A DNA stretch of 64,000 nucleotides, from positions 5,642,501 through 5,706,500 of the forward strand of contig NZ_CP034346.1 of NCBI RefSeq assembly GCF_003991425.1, in the 5' to 3' direction. The position numbers and the translations under genes are program-made. Positions 1 to 8,461 of the stretch are shown in pieces. Source of the DNA: Paenibacillus lutimineralis (GTDB taxonomy: Bacteria; Bacillota; Bacilli; Paenibacillales; Paenibacillaceae). Under the pieces are notes generated by a model, which saw only the letters and a program-made list of their open reading frames with translations, made no database searches and was not told the origin of the DNA. The first letter of the stretch is position 1; each line of letters begins with the position of its first letter.

Positions 1-164
1 CGAGCGTACATACGAAATACAGTTTTATATCTCTTAGCAATTGCGTCACGGATATCCTGGTCCAAACGTTGATCGCTCATATCAAGCAACATCTCGTCCA
101 GTTCTTTGCGTAGAACATAGTCGAGTTCCTTGCATTCTTTATCATTGAACATCATTCCCAACAT
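1..164 (-). CDS. conserved small protein, N-terminal part (cut by window edge)
   Basis: The 54 visible codons start at an ATG preceded by a GAGGAG ribosome binding site and run off the left edge without a stop. The peptide begins MLGMMFNDKECKELDYVL and is rich in charged residues with alternating hydrophobics, suggesting a helical cytoplasmic protein. I do not recognise the family. In B. subtilis the matching chromosomal position, beyond pdaB, is followed by an rRNA operon. No function is proposed. Confidence 0.6.
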   Translation of the reverse strand, partial: MLGMMFNDKECKELDYVLRKELDEMLLDMSDQRLDQDIRDAIAKRYKTVFRMYA

Positions 165-293
165 AACTACAGCTCCTCTATCGACTCAGTTTATATCTAT
201 ATCTGCCATAACCCCAACTGCACATAACATATCCGCGGCTTTTGACCGCTTTACTGTTATGCACAGTTTTCGGGAAAATTATGACATCAAATA

Positions 294-908
294 TCAACGA
301 ACCAAGTAAAAAGTGAGCGTACTTTCAACTACCGCCGCGATCAATAGCAATACCACTGTCCAAAAAGCAGCTCTAATGAGCGAGTTAAAGAATTCCCGCC
401 ATTTGATCGTCCTTTCACTCCGATCCCGGGCCCCCAACTCTCCGAGACCCTTAAGCACATAGTAACCGAACTGAATCCCGAAGGCAGCAGCCATAATGAT
501 TGCTGGAATCTCGATAATCCCATGTGGCAGCAATCCTTTTACAATGAGATCAAATAAATTGGCCCCGTGCTGTGCCGAAGTTGTAACCAAAAAACCAAGA
601 ACAAGCCCATTCATCAGCAGGAACACAGCTGGCAATATACCGAACAATGCTCCCAAGATAATAACGCCCAGACTTTTAATCACGTTATTCAGAAAGATAA
701 ATTTAAAAAAGCTTAGCTCCGGCACCGCGGATTGGGATAATTGCTCACTATAATTTCGCAAAGTCTCAATATCAGGCATGACCAGGCTAGTAATCCGCTC
801 CGTCTCCACCACCCCCATCAAAATGCCAACGGCAAAGAAAGCGATCGAGACCCACAGCGACTTTTTATATTTTCGTAAATCACGCATAAACAAACGAAAT
901 GACAGCAT
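294..908 (-). CDS. SpoIIM-family (DUF95) integral membrane protein
   Basis: A 204-residue membrane protein starting at the ATG after GGAGGAGATATC. A longer reading frame extends upstream but lacks a ribosome site. It has a basic N-terminus, a first membrane segment (about residues 16-35), an extracytoplasmic stretch, several central hydrophobic segments including an NGLVLGF stretch, and a C-terminal segment. This matches the SpoIIM/DUF95 layout. SpoIIM works with SpoIID and SpoIIP in septal peptidoglycan thinning and engulfment. In B. subtilis spoIIM lies elsewhere, so this may be a paralogue and I give no symbol. It lies beside pdaB, consistent with a sporulation neighbourhood. Confidence 0.75.
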   Translation of the reverse strand: MLSFRLFMRDLRKYKKSLWVSIAFFAVGILMGVVETERITSLVMPDIETLRNYSEQLSQSAVPELSFFKFIFLNNVIKSLGVIILGALFGILPAVFLLMNGLVLGFLVTTSAQHGANLFDLIVKGLLPHGIIEIPAIIMAAAFGIQFGYYVLKGLGELGARDRSERTIKWREFFNSLIRAAFWTVVLLLIAAVVESTLTFYLVR

Positions 909-1191
909 GATATCTCCTCCTGTAGCAAATTTTTTTACATATAAGTGTTTGTACAAAAAATTCGGTTTTAAGCACCGATACACTGATGAAATTCTACATC
1001 GCAAGAAAACCTATCGCATGAATCGCGGTGCTCATCCTTGAATTGGCCTCGATTGGTTTTTTTATCAAAAGCGGACTTTTTGAACTACCTCTTTAACTTT
1101 TGGGACAAGAAATGGTCATAATCCCGAAAGGTACAGGCATATATTTGTACAAGCGCAAATCATTCTGATAACGAGAGGGGCTAATCAAAGC

Positions 1192-2001
1192 ATGAACAAC
1201 TTCTTCTATGTCCTTAACGGGAAGAAAATCAAAAGGTTTTTCTTTGTTTTTGCCGCGGCCCTGTTTGCAGCAGGTATCGTCTATGTGGAGCAGAGCCATA
1301 TCACCGTATTCTCCGAAGAGAGCAGCCCCGCCGCCATCTACAGTGTGCCTACGGAGAAGAAAGTAATTGCCCTGACCTTCGATATCAGTTGGGGAGACAA
1401 ACGGGCAGAACCCATCCTGAAAGTACTCAAGGACAAAAATGTTCAGAAAGCGACCTTCTTCATCTCATCCCCTTGGGGAAAAAGCCATCCGGAAATTGTG
1501 AAAGTAATTCAGGAACAAGGATTTGAAATCGGCAGCCATGGACACAAACATGATAACTACAGCGAATTAACCGATGAAGAAATCTCCAAGCAGATTACTA
1601 CAGCTCATTCTATTTTAACCGAATTAACTGGAAAAGCACCAAACCTCCTGCGACTTCCTAATGGCGATTTTGATAAACGTGTATTATCTATTGCTGACGG
1701 GCTGGGGTACAAAGTGATTCAGTGGGATACAGATTCTCAGGATTGGCAAAATAAAGGCGTTGACAAAATTGTAAATCGCGTCGTTAACAAAGCACATCCT
1801 GGTGATATTGTTCTCCTGCATGCCAGTGATTCAGCCAAACAGACGCATGAAGCTCTCCCTATTATTATCGATCAACTACGGCAAAAGGGATATGACTTTG
1901 TGACGGTCACTGACTTGCTTCAGGAAGCAGGAGTAAAAGGCAACGAGGTTCGCGATCAGGCCTGGATTCAGGAGCAAATCGATACAGCAGCTGGTATGTA
2001 A
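1192..2001 (+). CDS. pdaB: sporulation polysaccharide deacetylase family protein PdaB
   Basis: A 269-residue protein with one N-terminal membrane anchor (about residues 14-32) and a NodB-type deacetylase domain (about 55-250). Visible motifs are TFDISWGD at 62-69, SHGHKH at 115-120 (metal-binding histidines) and RLPNGD. Classical NodB enzymes have two consecutive Asp in motif 1; here the second is Ile, as I recall for PdaB proteins, so catalysis should not be assumed. PdaB is needed to maintain spores after late sporulation in B. subtilis. The position next to kbaA and gerD matches ybaN. The upstream GCATA...CATTCTG looks faintly like a forespore promoter. A hairpin terminator follows. Confidence 0.9.
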   Translation: MNNFFYVLNGKKIKRFFFVFAAALFAAGIVYVEQSHITVFSEESSPAAIYSVPTEKKVIALTFDISWGDKRAEPILKVLKDKNVQKATFFISSPWGKSHPEIVKVIQEQGFEIGSHGHKHDNYSELTDEEISKQITTAHSILTELTGKAPNLLRLPNGDFDKRVLSIADGLGYKVIQWDTDSQDWQNKGVDKIVNRVVNKAHPGDIVLLHASDSAKQTHEALPIIIDQLRQKGYDFVTVTDLLQEAGVKGNEVRDQAWIQEQIDTAAGM

Positions 2002-2022
2002 TTCGACCAGAACTGTACTTTA

Positions 2023-2073
2023 TAAAAAAAGGGACCCCCACTCCGTTTTTACAGAGATGGAAGGTCCTTTTTA
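2023..2073. terminator. terminator between convergent pdaB and kbaA
   Basis: An A-run followed by GGGACC and, about 27 bases later, GGTCC followed by TTTTT. The arms can act in both directions and separate the two convergent genes. The stem is short (5-6 bp) with A/T tracts on both sides. Confidence 0.6.
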
Positions 2074-2097
2074 CATTTTTATACTTTTGAATCATTC

Positions 2098-2715
2098 CTA
2101 ATTTATCATTTCTTGACTATGTATCTGCGGAGACTGCTTAGGCTTCAATACGCGGTGCAAAATCAATATCTGATAGGCATTACAAGCAATCAATGGACCA
2201 GCAATCCAGGCGGTCGCTTGATCCACCTCGATCTTCAGCACGCCGATCGTCTCTACAATTGTTACGGCAATCATGAAGAATAAAGTGGGTATCCATGCGG
2301 AACCGTTTGTCATTCTTGCTTTGAAATAGGCCACGGCAATGGCGACAATTAAAATAATTCCTCCCAACACTACATCGGAGTAGGAACTTTTGTTACCGCC
2401 TACAAAAATACGCAGAAACATTAATTCAAATAAGGATAGAGCTGTCAATACAAGCTGGATATATTGCCAGGTTCTACGGGAGAACACACCCGTTCCCATA
2501 TAATTGACCATCATATATGCGAAGAATCCCATCTGGGAGTATACGCTTACCATGATCCCAACACCTAACAATAAACCAATATTGACAAAAAGATCTGCCG
2601 TCCCATTCAGCTTCATAGTATCCGTCAACTGTAGAACCAGACCAATCACGAGCGAGCCGGCGGCTCCAACCACCAAGGTCGTCCAGAATAAATGCAACCA
2701 TCTTTTTAAATTCAA
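2098..2715 (-). CDS. kbaA: KinB signalling pathway activation protein KbaA
   Basis: A polytopic membrane protein of about 205 residues with six likely membrane segments, matching KbaA in length, hydropathy and neighbours (gerD, pdaB). KbaA is needed for KinB-dependent entry into sporulation. Start choice: an upstream GTG lies inside the Shine-Dalgarno sequence GGGAGGTGG, so the TTG at 2715-2713, six bases downstream of it, is the likelier start. The fourth residue of the longer frame would then be the initiator. It is convergent with pdaB and divergent from gerD. Confidence 0.88.
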   Translation of the reverse strand: MNLKRWLHLFWTTLVVGAAGSLVIGLVLQLTDTMKLNGTADLFVNIGLLLGVGIMVSVYSQMGFFAYMMVNYMGTGVFSRRTWQYIQLVLTALSLFELMFLRIFVGGNKSSYSDVVLGGIILIVAIAVAYFKARMTNGSAWIPTLFFMIAVTIVETIGVLKIEVDQATAWIAGPLIACNAYQILILHRVLKPKQSPQIHSQEMIN

Positions 2716-2781
2716 ATAAGCCACCTCCCACTACCGAAATATTTTACCAATGATGGCAGCAAAAAACCATCGTTTTTACTC

Positions 2782-2810
2782 GGATAATTCTTTTTTTTAG
2801 CCACATACTA
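2782..2810 (+). promoter_or_regulatory. probable forespore (sigma-G type) promoter of gerD
   Basis: GGATA at 2782-2786 and CATACTA at 2804-2810 are separated by 17 bases and lie about 30 bases before the gerD start. This fits the sigma-G pattern (GHATR, then CATNNTA), and gerD is a known forespore gene in B. subtilis. Motif match only. Confidence 0.5.
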
Positions 2811-2842
2811 CAAACATTGATACTCATAAGGAGGCTGGAACC

Positions 2843-3673
2843 ATGAAGTGGGTGGGTTACTACCGCTGGTCTTTATGCATCATACTTACACTTACATTAA
2901 CGGCATGCGGCTCTGATCAAGGCTCATCACAATCCCAAAGCGGATATAAAGATACAAAATCGATGGTTATCGACATTTTGAAGACCGACGACGGTAAAAA
3001 AGCGATCTATGAGGCCTTAAGTTCACCACAGGGCGAATCCGGCAGCAGCTCTGGCTCTTCTACTGACTCTGGCTCCGGATCAGACTCTGGTTCTGGTTCT
3101 GGATCAGACTCTGGAGGCTCCTCCGGATCAAGCGGAAGTTCGGGCGGTTCTAGCAGCGGATCAGGGGGAGGAGGGTACCGAATCAAGATGCTCCTTCCAA
3201 CCAATACCTCTGAGGAGGTTAAAATGGCCGTAAAGGACACGATTACCTCACCGGCTTACAAAAAAGAAATTGAGAAAATTATGACGGATCCCAAGTTCGC
3301 CGGTAATTTTGCCAAGTCCATTAGCGCTCAGAACAAGCAGCTTCACATGGATCTGATCAAGGACCCTACTTATCAGAAATCTATGCAAGATATGATGAAA
3401 TCACCTGAGATTATGCAGATGTTCCTGGATTTAACCAAGTCGCCAGATTACCGTAAGCAGTCGATGACCATCATGCAAGAAGCGATGCAGAGCCCTTTAT
3501 TCAAAATGGAAGTTATGGAGCTGCTCAAGACCGTCGTTCAAGAACAGCTTATACCTAAGGTCGAGAAATCAGCTGAGAATCAGAATAAGGGCGGCGAGAA
3601 TCAAGGCGGTAAGAGTGGCGGAGAGCAAAAGAAACAAGGCGGTGGTAGCTCCGGCTCCAGCGAAGAAAGCTAA
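2843..3673 (+). CDS. gerD: spore germination lipoprotein GerD
   Basis: A 276-residue lipoprotein with a signal peptide ending in a lipobox (LTACG; Cys22). The order is a helical segment, an extended Ser/Gly/Asp-rich linker (about residues 68-112), a helical core with repeated KSP/MxxxxxSP-type units (about 115-235), and a Gly/Lys/Gln-rich tail. GerD sits in the spore inner membrane and clusters the nutrient germinant receptors. The start follows AAGGAGG. The Ser/Gly linker is longer than I expect for Bacillus GerD. A strong hairpin terminator follows, and a forespore-type promoter precedes it. Confidence 0.92.
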   Translation: MKWVGYYRWSLCIILTLTLTACGSDQGSSQSQSGYKDTKSMVIDILKTDDGKKAIYEALSSPQGESGSSSGSSTDSGSGSDSGSGSGSDSGGSSGSSGSSGGSSSGSGGGGYRIKMLLPTNTSEEVKMAVKDTITSPAYKKEIEKIMTDPKFAGNFAKSISAQNKQLHMDLIKDPTYQKSMQDMMKSPEIMQMFLDLTKSPDYRKQSMTIMQEAMQSPLFKMEVMELLKTVVQEQLIPKVEKSAENQNKGGENQGGKSGGEQKKQGGGSSGSSEES

Positions 3674-3701
3674 GCTTAATCATGTCCCACTTTCGATATA
3701 T

Positions 3702-3738
3702 AAAAGAAAGACTGAACCCTATAGGTTCAGTCTTTTTG
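3702..3738. terminator. bidirectional terminator between gerD and mrp
   Basis: AAAGACTGAACC (3707-3718) and GGTTCAGTCTTT (3724-3735) form a perfect 12-bp stem with a five-base loop and A/T tracts on both sides. It serves gerD on the plus strand and mrp on the minus strand. The mrp stop codon lies within the hairpin. Confidence 0.85.
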
Positions 3739-4839
3739 ACATTTTGTTATTACTGTAGCAGCGATTTCGCCGTAAATACGTCCGCTTGGTGCATCCTCCT
3801 TATAAATCGAAGGAGAGAAGTCTGGTTCCGACGGATGGTTGTCCGGCGTTCCAAGCGGAATTTGCGCTAGGAGCTCCGTGTGTAATGTCTCGGCCAAGCG
3901 CGCACCACCACCGCGACCAAAGATATAGTCCTTCTTATGGCAATCTGAACATTCATAATAGGCCATATTCTCCACTACACCAAGCACTTCATGCTCGGTC
4001 TTCAGTGCCATAGCGCCAGCTCTGGCAGCGACGAACGCCGCTGTCGCATGTGGTGTTGTAACAATAATCTCGCGGCTCTGAGGGATCATCTGATGTACAT
4101 CCAGCGCCACATCCCCTGTTCCTGGCGGCAGATCAAGGATCATATAATCCAGTTCTCCCCAATGAACATCCGCGAAGAATTGTCGCAGCATCTTCCCGAG
4201 CATCGGTCCACGCCAGATCACTGGTGTGTTCTCCTGGATGAAGAAGCCCATCGACATCACCTTAACGCCGAACCTCTCCACTGGCTGAATAACACCATCC
4301 TCGATCGCTGGAGCTGTCTCAATCCCCATCATATCTGGGACACTGAAGCCATAAATATCGGCATCGATCAATCCGACCCTTTTACCAAGACGGGCCAGTG
4401 CTACGGCTAAATTCACAGCAACTGTGGATTTACCGACTCCGCCTTTGCCGCTGGCGATTGCAATGAAATGAACTCCGGATTTGGGGTCAAGGATCGATAA
4501 TTGTTCTAGACCTGCTCCATGTCCCCGTGGCACTTGTGACGCTGCCCCTTCAGCTTCTTTGGACGTCACGGCTTGTCCCGCTTCCTGGCGCTCATGCTCG
4601 GAAGGTTCACGGAAGCGAAGATGAAGGTTGTTGATGCCAGCTTCCTGGAGACGGTAGCGAATCTCTTCCTCCAGCTTCTGGCGCGTATTCTCATCCTGTT
4701 TCAAGCTGATTACTGTCAAAGAAACCTTATCTTCTTTGATCATCATATTGCGTATCCAATTCAAATCGATCAAGCTACGTCCCAATACAGGCTCTGCAAT
4801 AGGTCTAAGTACGGCCTCAAGCTGTTCCATCGTTAACAC
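3727..4839 (-). CDS. mrp: Mrp/ApbC-family iron-sulfur cluster carrier ATPase
   Basis: A 370-residue P-loop ATPase. The N-terminal MIP18-like domain (about residues 1-75) has LTMEQLEAVLRPI. A linker rich in Glu and Ala follows, then an NTPase domain with the deviant Walker A SGKGGVGKST (about 130-139) and a late CSDC pair used by Mrp proteins at the dimer interface for Fe-S clusters. The likely role is Fe-S cluster transfer; the B. subtilis homologue is SalA/YbaL. I chose the GTG at 4839 because it gives the family N-terminus and follows GGGGTG by six bases. An earlier ATG would overlap cwlD. Confidence 0.9.
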   Translation of the reverse strand: MLTMEQLEAVLRPIAEPVLGRSLIDLNWIRNMMIKEDKVSLTVISLKQDENTRQKLEEEIRYRLQEAGINNLHLRFREPSEHERQEAGQAVTSKEAEGAASQVPRGHGAGLEQLSILDPKSGVHFIAIASGKGGVGKSTVAVNLAVALARLGKRVGLIDADIYGFSVPDMMGIETAPAIEDGVIQPVERFGVKVMSMGFFIQENTPVIWRGPMLGKMLRQFFADVHWGELDYMILDLPPGTGDVALDVHQMIPQSREIIVTTPHATAAFVAARAGAMALKTEHEVLGVVENMAYYECSDCHKKDYIFGRGGGARLAETLHTELLAQIPLGTPDNHPSEPDFSPSIYKEDAPSGRIYGEIAATVITKCQKD

Positions 4840-4900
4840 AGACAACACCCCGGATCTATTTAGTAATCGAATGGTTGGTATAAATATGATATTAATTATA

Positions 4901-5674
4901 TCATTTCCTACTGTTGTCTGCTTTGCTTCCACTTTCTTTTTTAGAAATATATTTCATAATTCCTTGATAGATTGAAGCGGCCACTTTCTGTTGGTATTTC
5001 TCATCCCCAAGTAGTCGGGCTTCCTCTGGGTTTGATAAGAAACCGACCTCTACCAATACCGCAGGAATTTTTAATTCCTCCAGCAAATACACCGACTTAT
5101 CGGAGCGCTTGGCAACTCTGTCTGTGTTATTTAGGCCCTTACGCAACTCATCCTGAATGAGCTCGGCCAATGTAACGCTATCCCCGTTATTGGTTGAAAA
5201 GAAGGTTTGCGCCCCGCTCCACCGCGAAGAGGGAACGCTGTTCATGTGAATGCTGACGAACACCTTCGCTTGCTTCTCCTCAATATAACGAACCCGCCGT
5301 TTCAAATCCTCCGTCTTGCGCTTCTTGTATCCCTTAGTATCTGCACTCGCCAGATCTCGGTCTTCTTCCCTCGTCATATATACGAGCGCGCCCGCCTGCT
5401 GCAAATAATCCCGCAAATACAACGTCACTGCCAGATTGATATCTTTCTCAATAATCCCTTGTTTGCTTACTGCACCGCCATCAGGTCCCCCATGGCCGGC
5501 ATCGAGAGCAATCGTCGTCCCCGCCAGCGGTAGGCTCCAATAGCTCGCAGTCTTTATGGTCGGAACTTCATATTTTGCAAATAAGATCAATAATCCAAGC
5601 AGTCCAATTCCGAGCAGTCCCCACTTGATATGATTTAACTTCAGCCAGACAGTTACTTTATTCTTGGAGTCCAT
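4901..5674 (-). CDS. cwlD: germination-specific N-acetylmuramoyl-L-alanine amidase CwlD
   Basis: A 257-residue secreted or anchored Amidase_3 protein with a membrane segment near residues 17-37. Zinc and catalytic motifs are DAGHGG, the Glu of IEKDINL, SIHMNS, and a late VEVGFLSN holding the catalytic Glu. CwlD removes stem peptides so that muramic-delta-lactam can form in the spore cortex (with PdaA). The ATG at 5674 follows GGAGGTGG by seven bases; an upstream in-frame ATG lacks a site. The cwlD-mrp-gerD order is as in B. subtilis. Confidence 0.92.
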   Translation of the reverse strand: MDSKNKVTVWLKLNHIKWGLLGIGLLGLLILFAKYEVPTIKTASYWSLPLAGTTIALDAGHGGPDGGAVSKQGIIEKDINLAVTLYLRDYLQQAGALVYMTREEDRDLASADTKGYKKRKTEDLKRRVRYIEEKQAKVFVSIHMNSVPSSRWSGAQTFFSTNNGDSVTLAELIQDELRKGLNNTDRVAKRSDKSVYLLEELKIPAVLVEVGFLSNPEEARLLGDEKYQQKVAASIYQGIMKYISKKESGSKADNSRK

Positions 5675-5756
5675 AAAAAAGCCACCTCCATCCCCATAAA
5701 TGACACTAATCATCTATATGGGACGAGGTGGACAAATATTACAAATACGATTCGAT

Positions 5757-6926
5757 TTATATCACAACTTGATGACTCATTCCTTCGATCAGTACTCTTG
5801 CAACTTCAGGACGGGTAAATTCAGGCGGAGGACAAATTCCTTCACGAAGAAGCCCTCTCACCTTGGTTCCAGACAAGGTCAGATGATCCTCTGCAGGATG
5901 CGGACAAGTCTTACTCGAAGCCATATTGCCACATTTTGTACAGAAGAAGCTATGCTCAAAAAATAATGGCGTAATCCCTAATTCCTCTGCCGTAAAATTG
6001 CTGAAGATCTCCTGCGCTTCGTAAGTCCCATAGTAATCCCCTACACCCGCATGGTCGCGCCCAACGATAAAATGGGTGCAGCCATAATTTTTACGGACCA
6101 TAGCATGAAAGATTGCTTCTCGTGGACCCGCATAGCGCATTGCCGCTGGAAACACGCCGAGAAATGTACGGCCCTCTGGATAATAATTGTCTAACAGCAC
6201 CAGGTAACTCTGCATTCTGACATCCGCTGGCACATCGTCCGACTTCGTCTCGCCAACTAGCGGATTAAGGAATAGACCATCAACAATCTCCATCGCACTC
6301 TTCTGGATATATTCATGGGCCCGATGCACCGGATTTCTCGTCTGGAAGCCCACCACTGTATTCCATCCCCTATCCGCGAATATACGCCGTGTCTGTTCTG
6401 GATCGTAATAGAATTCAGTAAAGCGGTCAGGTCTCGGACGATGCAGCACTTGCACTGATCCGCCAATATAAATAGGTGAACGCTCCAACAGCTTCTTAAC
6501 CCCTGGATGCTCTGAATCTGTCGTCTTAAATACTTGTCTGGCCTCATACTGCTGATCTACCTTATAAATCCTTCCGACTTCAAGCAAGCCATATACTATG
6601 CCATCCTGCTCGCCCACTAAGGCAATCCGCTCTTCTAAGGATAGCTCCGCAGCTTCCTGTTCGCTAACCGACAGGGTAATCGGAATACTCCATACCGTGC
6701 CATCTGCAAGTCTCATATGCTTCACAACCGAATGATAGTCGTCCTCATTCAGGAACCCTGTTAAGGGAGAGAATGCACCGACTCCAATTAAATCGAGATC
6801 AGAGATCGTCCAGGCATTGATACGTACCGATTTCAGCTTCTTTGCTTCCTCTAGCAGGCGTTCACGTTCCTCGCCTGTAACGAGTCGATTGACGAGCGTA
6901 CCGCCATGTGGTGAAATTGCAGTCAT
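5757..6926 (-). CDS. sat: sulfate adenylyltransferase (ATP sulfurylase)
   Basis: A 389-residue homo-oligomeric ATP sulfurylase. It makes adenosine 5'-phosphosulfate from ATP and sulfate. Motifs include [12 protein letters not shown] (nucleotide-binding HXXH), the [13 protein letters not shown] signature, and a C-terminal zinc site (CTKCGNM ... CPH). The start follows GGGAGGATACAGT. It lies 37 bases after cysH on the same strand, probably one assimilatory operon with cysH first. No APS kinase follows, which fits a pathway that reduces APS directly. Confidence 0.95.
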   Translation of the reverse strand: MTAISPHGGTLVNRLVTGEERERLLEEAKKLKSVRINAWTISDLDLIGVGAFSPLTGFLNEDDYHSVVKHMRLADGTVWSIPITLSVSEQEAAELSLEERIALVGEQDGIVYGLLEVGRIYKVDQQYEARQVFKTTDSEHPGVKKLLERSPIYIGGSVQVLHRPRPDRFTEFYYDPEQTRRIFADRGWNTVVGFQTRNPVHRAHEYIQKSAMEIVDGLFLNPLVGETKSDDVPADVRMQSYLVLLDNYYPEGRTFLGVFPAAMRYAGPREAIFHAMVRKNYGCTHFIVGRDHAGVGDYYGTYEAQEIFSNFTAEELGITPLFFEHSFFCTKCGNMASSKTCPHPAEDHLTLSGTKVRGLLREGICPPPEFTRPEVARVLIEGMSHQVVI

Positions 6927-6963
6927 ACTGTATCCTCCCTACTCATTAGCCTCATCCTATGCA

Positions 6964-7656
6964 TCATTTATGCAATCCGCACTCTGTCTTCTCTGATTCT
7001 GCCCAGCGGCCTGCACGAGGGTCTTCTCCCGGCATAACCGGGCGTGTACATTGTTCGCAGCCGATACTGGGGTAATTCTGATCATGTAATGGGTTGTATA
7101 CGAGATCATGCTCCCGAATGTAATTCCATACATCCTCACTAGACCAATCTGCAATTGGATTGAACTTGACGAGCCCAAACTTCACATCGTATTCAATCTT
7201 CTTAGCGTTTGCTCTTGTTAGAGCTTGATCTCGTCTGATTCCAGTAATCCAAGCTTCATATTTGGATAGAATCATACTTAACGGAGTTACCTTACGGATG
7301 TCACAACAGGCATTCGGATCCTTCTTCCACAGTTCCGCACCATATTGCTGCTCCTGCTCCTCTGGCGTAATTTCCGGAGACACTCTCACGAACTTTAGAC
7401 CGTATCTCTCCACTAATCGATCCCGGGTCTCATAAGTCTCCTTGAAATGAAAGTCGGTATCCAGGTAGAAGACGTCCGCCTTAGGACTAATTTTCTGAAG
7501 CATGTCTACAAGCACGACATCCTCCGCGCCGAAGCTGCAGGCAAAGGTTATGTTGGGAAATGTCTCAACTGCCCAAGCGATAATCTCCTGCGGCGTAGCC
7601 GACTCAAATTCTACAGCTTTCTCCTCAATCAGTGCCTCTTTCTCCAGTAAATTCAT
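6964..7656 (-). CDS. cysH: adenylyl-/phosphoadenylyl-sulfate reductase CysH
   Basis: A 230-residue cytoplasmic PAPS/APS reductase. The N-terminal half has the ATP-pyrophosphatase-like motif SFGAEDVVLVDML. Cysteine pairs CCDIRKV and CEQCTRP, with the catalytic ECGLHK at the very C-terminus, identify the [4Fe-4S] type that generally reduces APS. It produces sulfite using thioredoxin. The start at 7656 follows a GGGGCGGAG site. Expression probably comes from the sigma-A promoter just upstream. No SAM riboswitch fits in the 85-base leader, although B. subtilis cysH carries an S-box. Confidence 0.93.
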   Translation of the reverse strand: MNLLEKEALIEEKAVEFESATPQEIIAWAVETFPNITFACSFGAEDVVLVDMLQKISPKADVFYLDTDFHFKETYETRDRLVERYGLKFVRVSPEITPEEQEQQYGAELWKKDPNACCDIRKVTPLSMILSKYEAWITGIRRDQALTRANAKKIEYDVKFGLVKFNPIADWSSEDVWNYIREHDLVYNPLHDQNYPSIGCEQCTRPVMPGEDPRAGRWAESEKTECGLHK

Positions 7657-7712
7657 ACTCCGCCCCCATGTCTTGGAATAAGTCCTACTAATCAGATTTG
7701 AATTATCAATAT

Positions 7713-7742
7713 ATAGTATAAATATTTCCAGGTAGAAGTCAA
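7713..7742 (-). promoter_or_regulatory. sigma-A promoter of cysH-sat
   Basis: TTGACT (7742-7737), an 18-base spacer and TACTAT (7718-7713) on the minus strand, ending about 55 bases before cysH. Confidence 0.6.
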
Positions 7743-7743
7743 T

Positions 7744-7768
7744 GAAAAAAGCGCCCAAATGGGCGCTT
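7744..7768 (-). terminator. terminator of the small membrane protein gene
   Basis: On the minus strand AAGCGCCC, loop ATTT, GGGCGCTT, then TTTTTC. A perfect 8-bp stem with a U tract, lying directly after gene 7779-8099 and just upstream of the cysH promoter. Confidence 0.9.
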
Positions 7769-7778
7769 CAATTCATAA

Positions 7779-8099
7779 TTAAAATCTGTAGGAGGAGTCC
7801 ATATGATGGTTCGTAGGCTTCTGAGCAGCGCTAATCATAAGAAGAATACCTGTAATCAAATGCATAATCATACCCAGGATAGGAATCCAGGCAACGACCG
7901 AAGTAACGATTCCGACAATCGAACCATATTTCGATTCGTTATTATTTGCAGACAAGACTAATGTAATAATATGTAGTACAAACATGATGAACAGCGGTAT
8001 GTATGAAGTTCCTACAATGATCAGCCCGCCGATAAGCGGAATACCGAGGAAAATTTCCAGACCCCCAGTAACCCATTTTAGCGTTCTAGAGTTAGACAT
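7779..8099 (-). CDS. small hydrophobic membrane protein, unknown function
   Basis: A 106-residue protein with three hydrophobic segments (about residues 10-35, 35-52 and 62-90) and a polar tail rich in Asn and His. The start follows AGGGAG. It has its own terminator. Before phage integration it lay just downstream of rpsI. The layout resembles small DUF4064-like membrane proteins, but I do not recognise a specific family and propose no function. Confidence 0.65.
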   Translation of the reverse strand: MSNSRTLKWVTGGLEIFLGIPLIGGLIIVGTSYIPLFIMFVLHIITLVLSANNNESKYGSIVGIVTSVVAWIPILGMIMHLITGILLMISAAQKPTNHHMDSSYRF

Positions 8100-8231
8100 A
8101 GAATACTCCCTTTCTATAGCAATTTGTTCTTACAAGCCGAATATATCAGAACACCTCGCCAATTTCCACCATTTTATTTATATTTAGGAATAGGAATAAA
8201 GATGAATTTGTTCAAAACCATAATAAAATGC

Positions 8232-8260
8232 AAAAAGCCCCTGACCGAATGGCCAAGGGC
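8232..8260 (-). terminator. displaced original terminator of rpsI
   Basis: On the minus strand GCCCTTGGCC, loop ATTC, GGTCAGGGGC, then TTTTTG. A 10-bp stem with two G-U pairs, 15 bases after the orphan rpsI stop codon at 8275. It shares the AAAAGCCCCTGACC segment with the terminator now serving rpsI at 43630-43660. Confidence 0.85.
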
Positions 8261-8271
8261 ATATAATGCAA

Positions 8272-8336
8272 ATATTAACGCTTCGAGAATTGTGGCGCGC
8301 GACGAGCGGCTTTGAGACCGTATTTCTTACGTTCTT
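8272..8336. repeat. attL, 65-bp core repeat
   Basis: Matches 43683-43747 at 63 of 65 positions, differing at 8308 and 8314 (G here, A at 43719 and 43725). Sequence diverges immediately outside. Bases left of the crossover are chromosomal, bases right of it phage. The longest identical run is 8272-8307, so the crossover probably lies there. Confidence 0.93.
8275..8336 (-). pseudogene. orphan 3' end of rpsI (last 19 codons plus stop)
   Basis: In the rpsI frame this encodes the same C-terminus as the intact gene, ending in [10 protein letters not shown] and a stop. The two base differences from 43686-43747 are both synonymous (Leu CTC/CTT, Ala GCC/GCT). It has no start and is the tail displaced by phage integration, still followed by its own terminator. 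Confidence 0.92.
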
Positions 8337-8427
8337 AAATTTTGCATTCGGATTGGTTCGGTTTTTAGCGGTATATAAAGGAAGAAACTTTTTCAATTCC
8401 GATTATTCAAGGCGCGTTCTGATACAA

Positions 8428-8449
8428 ATATGGTCAAAATATGGTCACG
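8428..8449 (+). repeat. integrase arm-type repeat, left copy
   Basis: A 22-base sequence with two TATGGTCA units 11 bases apart. An identical 22-base copy in the same orientation lies at 43590-43611. Both lie just inside the att cores, 92 and 72 bases away, where arm-type integrase sites are expected. Function inferred from position. Confidence 0.6.
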
Positions 8450-8461
8450 GAGGATCATGAA

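Noticed and set aside
4840..4932. N-terminal extension of Mrp
   Set aside because: The extra residues do not resemble the family, overlap cwlD and lack a ribosome site; the GTG at 4839 gives the expected start.
7657..7740. SAM (S-box) riboswitch upstream of cysH
   Set aside because: Only about 55 bases separate the promoter from cysH and none of the S-box helices or a terminator are present.
8184..8396. 70-codon minus-strand frame across attL
   Set aside because: It reads the orphan rpsI tail in the wrong frame; the correct frame gives the S9 C-terminus and stop at 8275.
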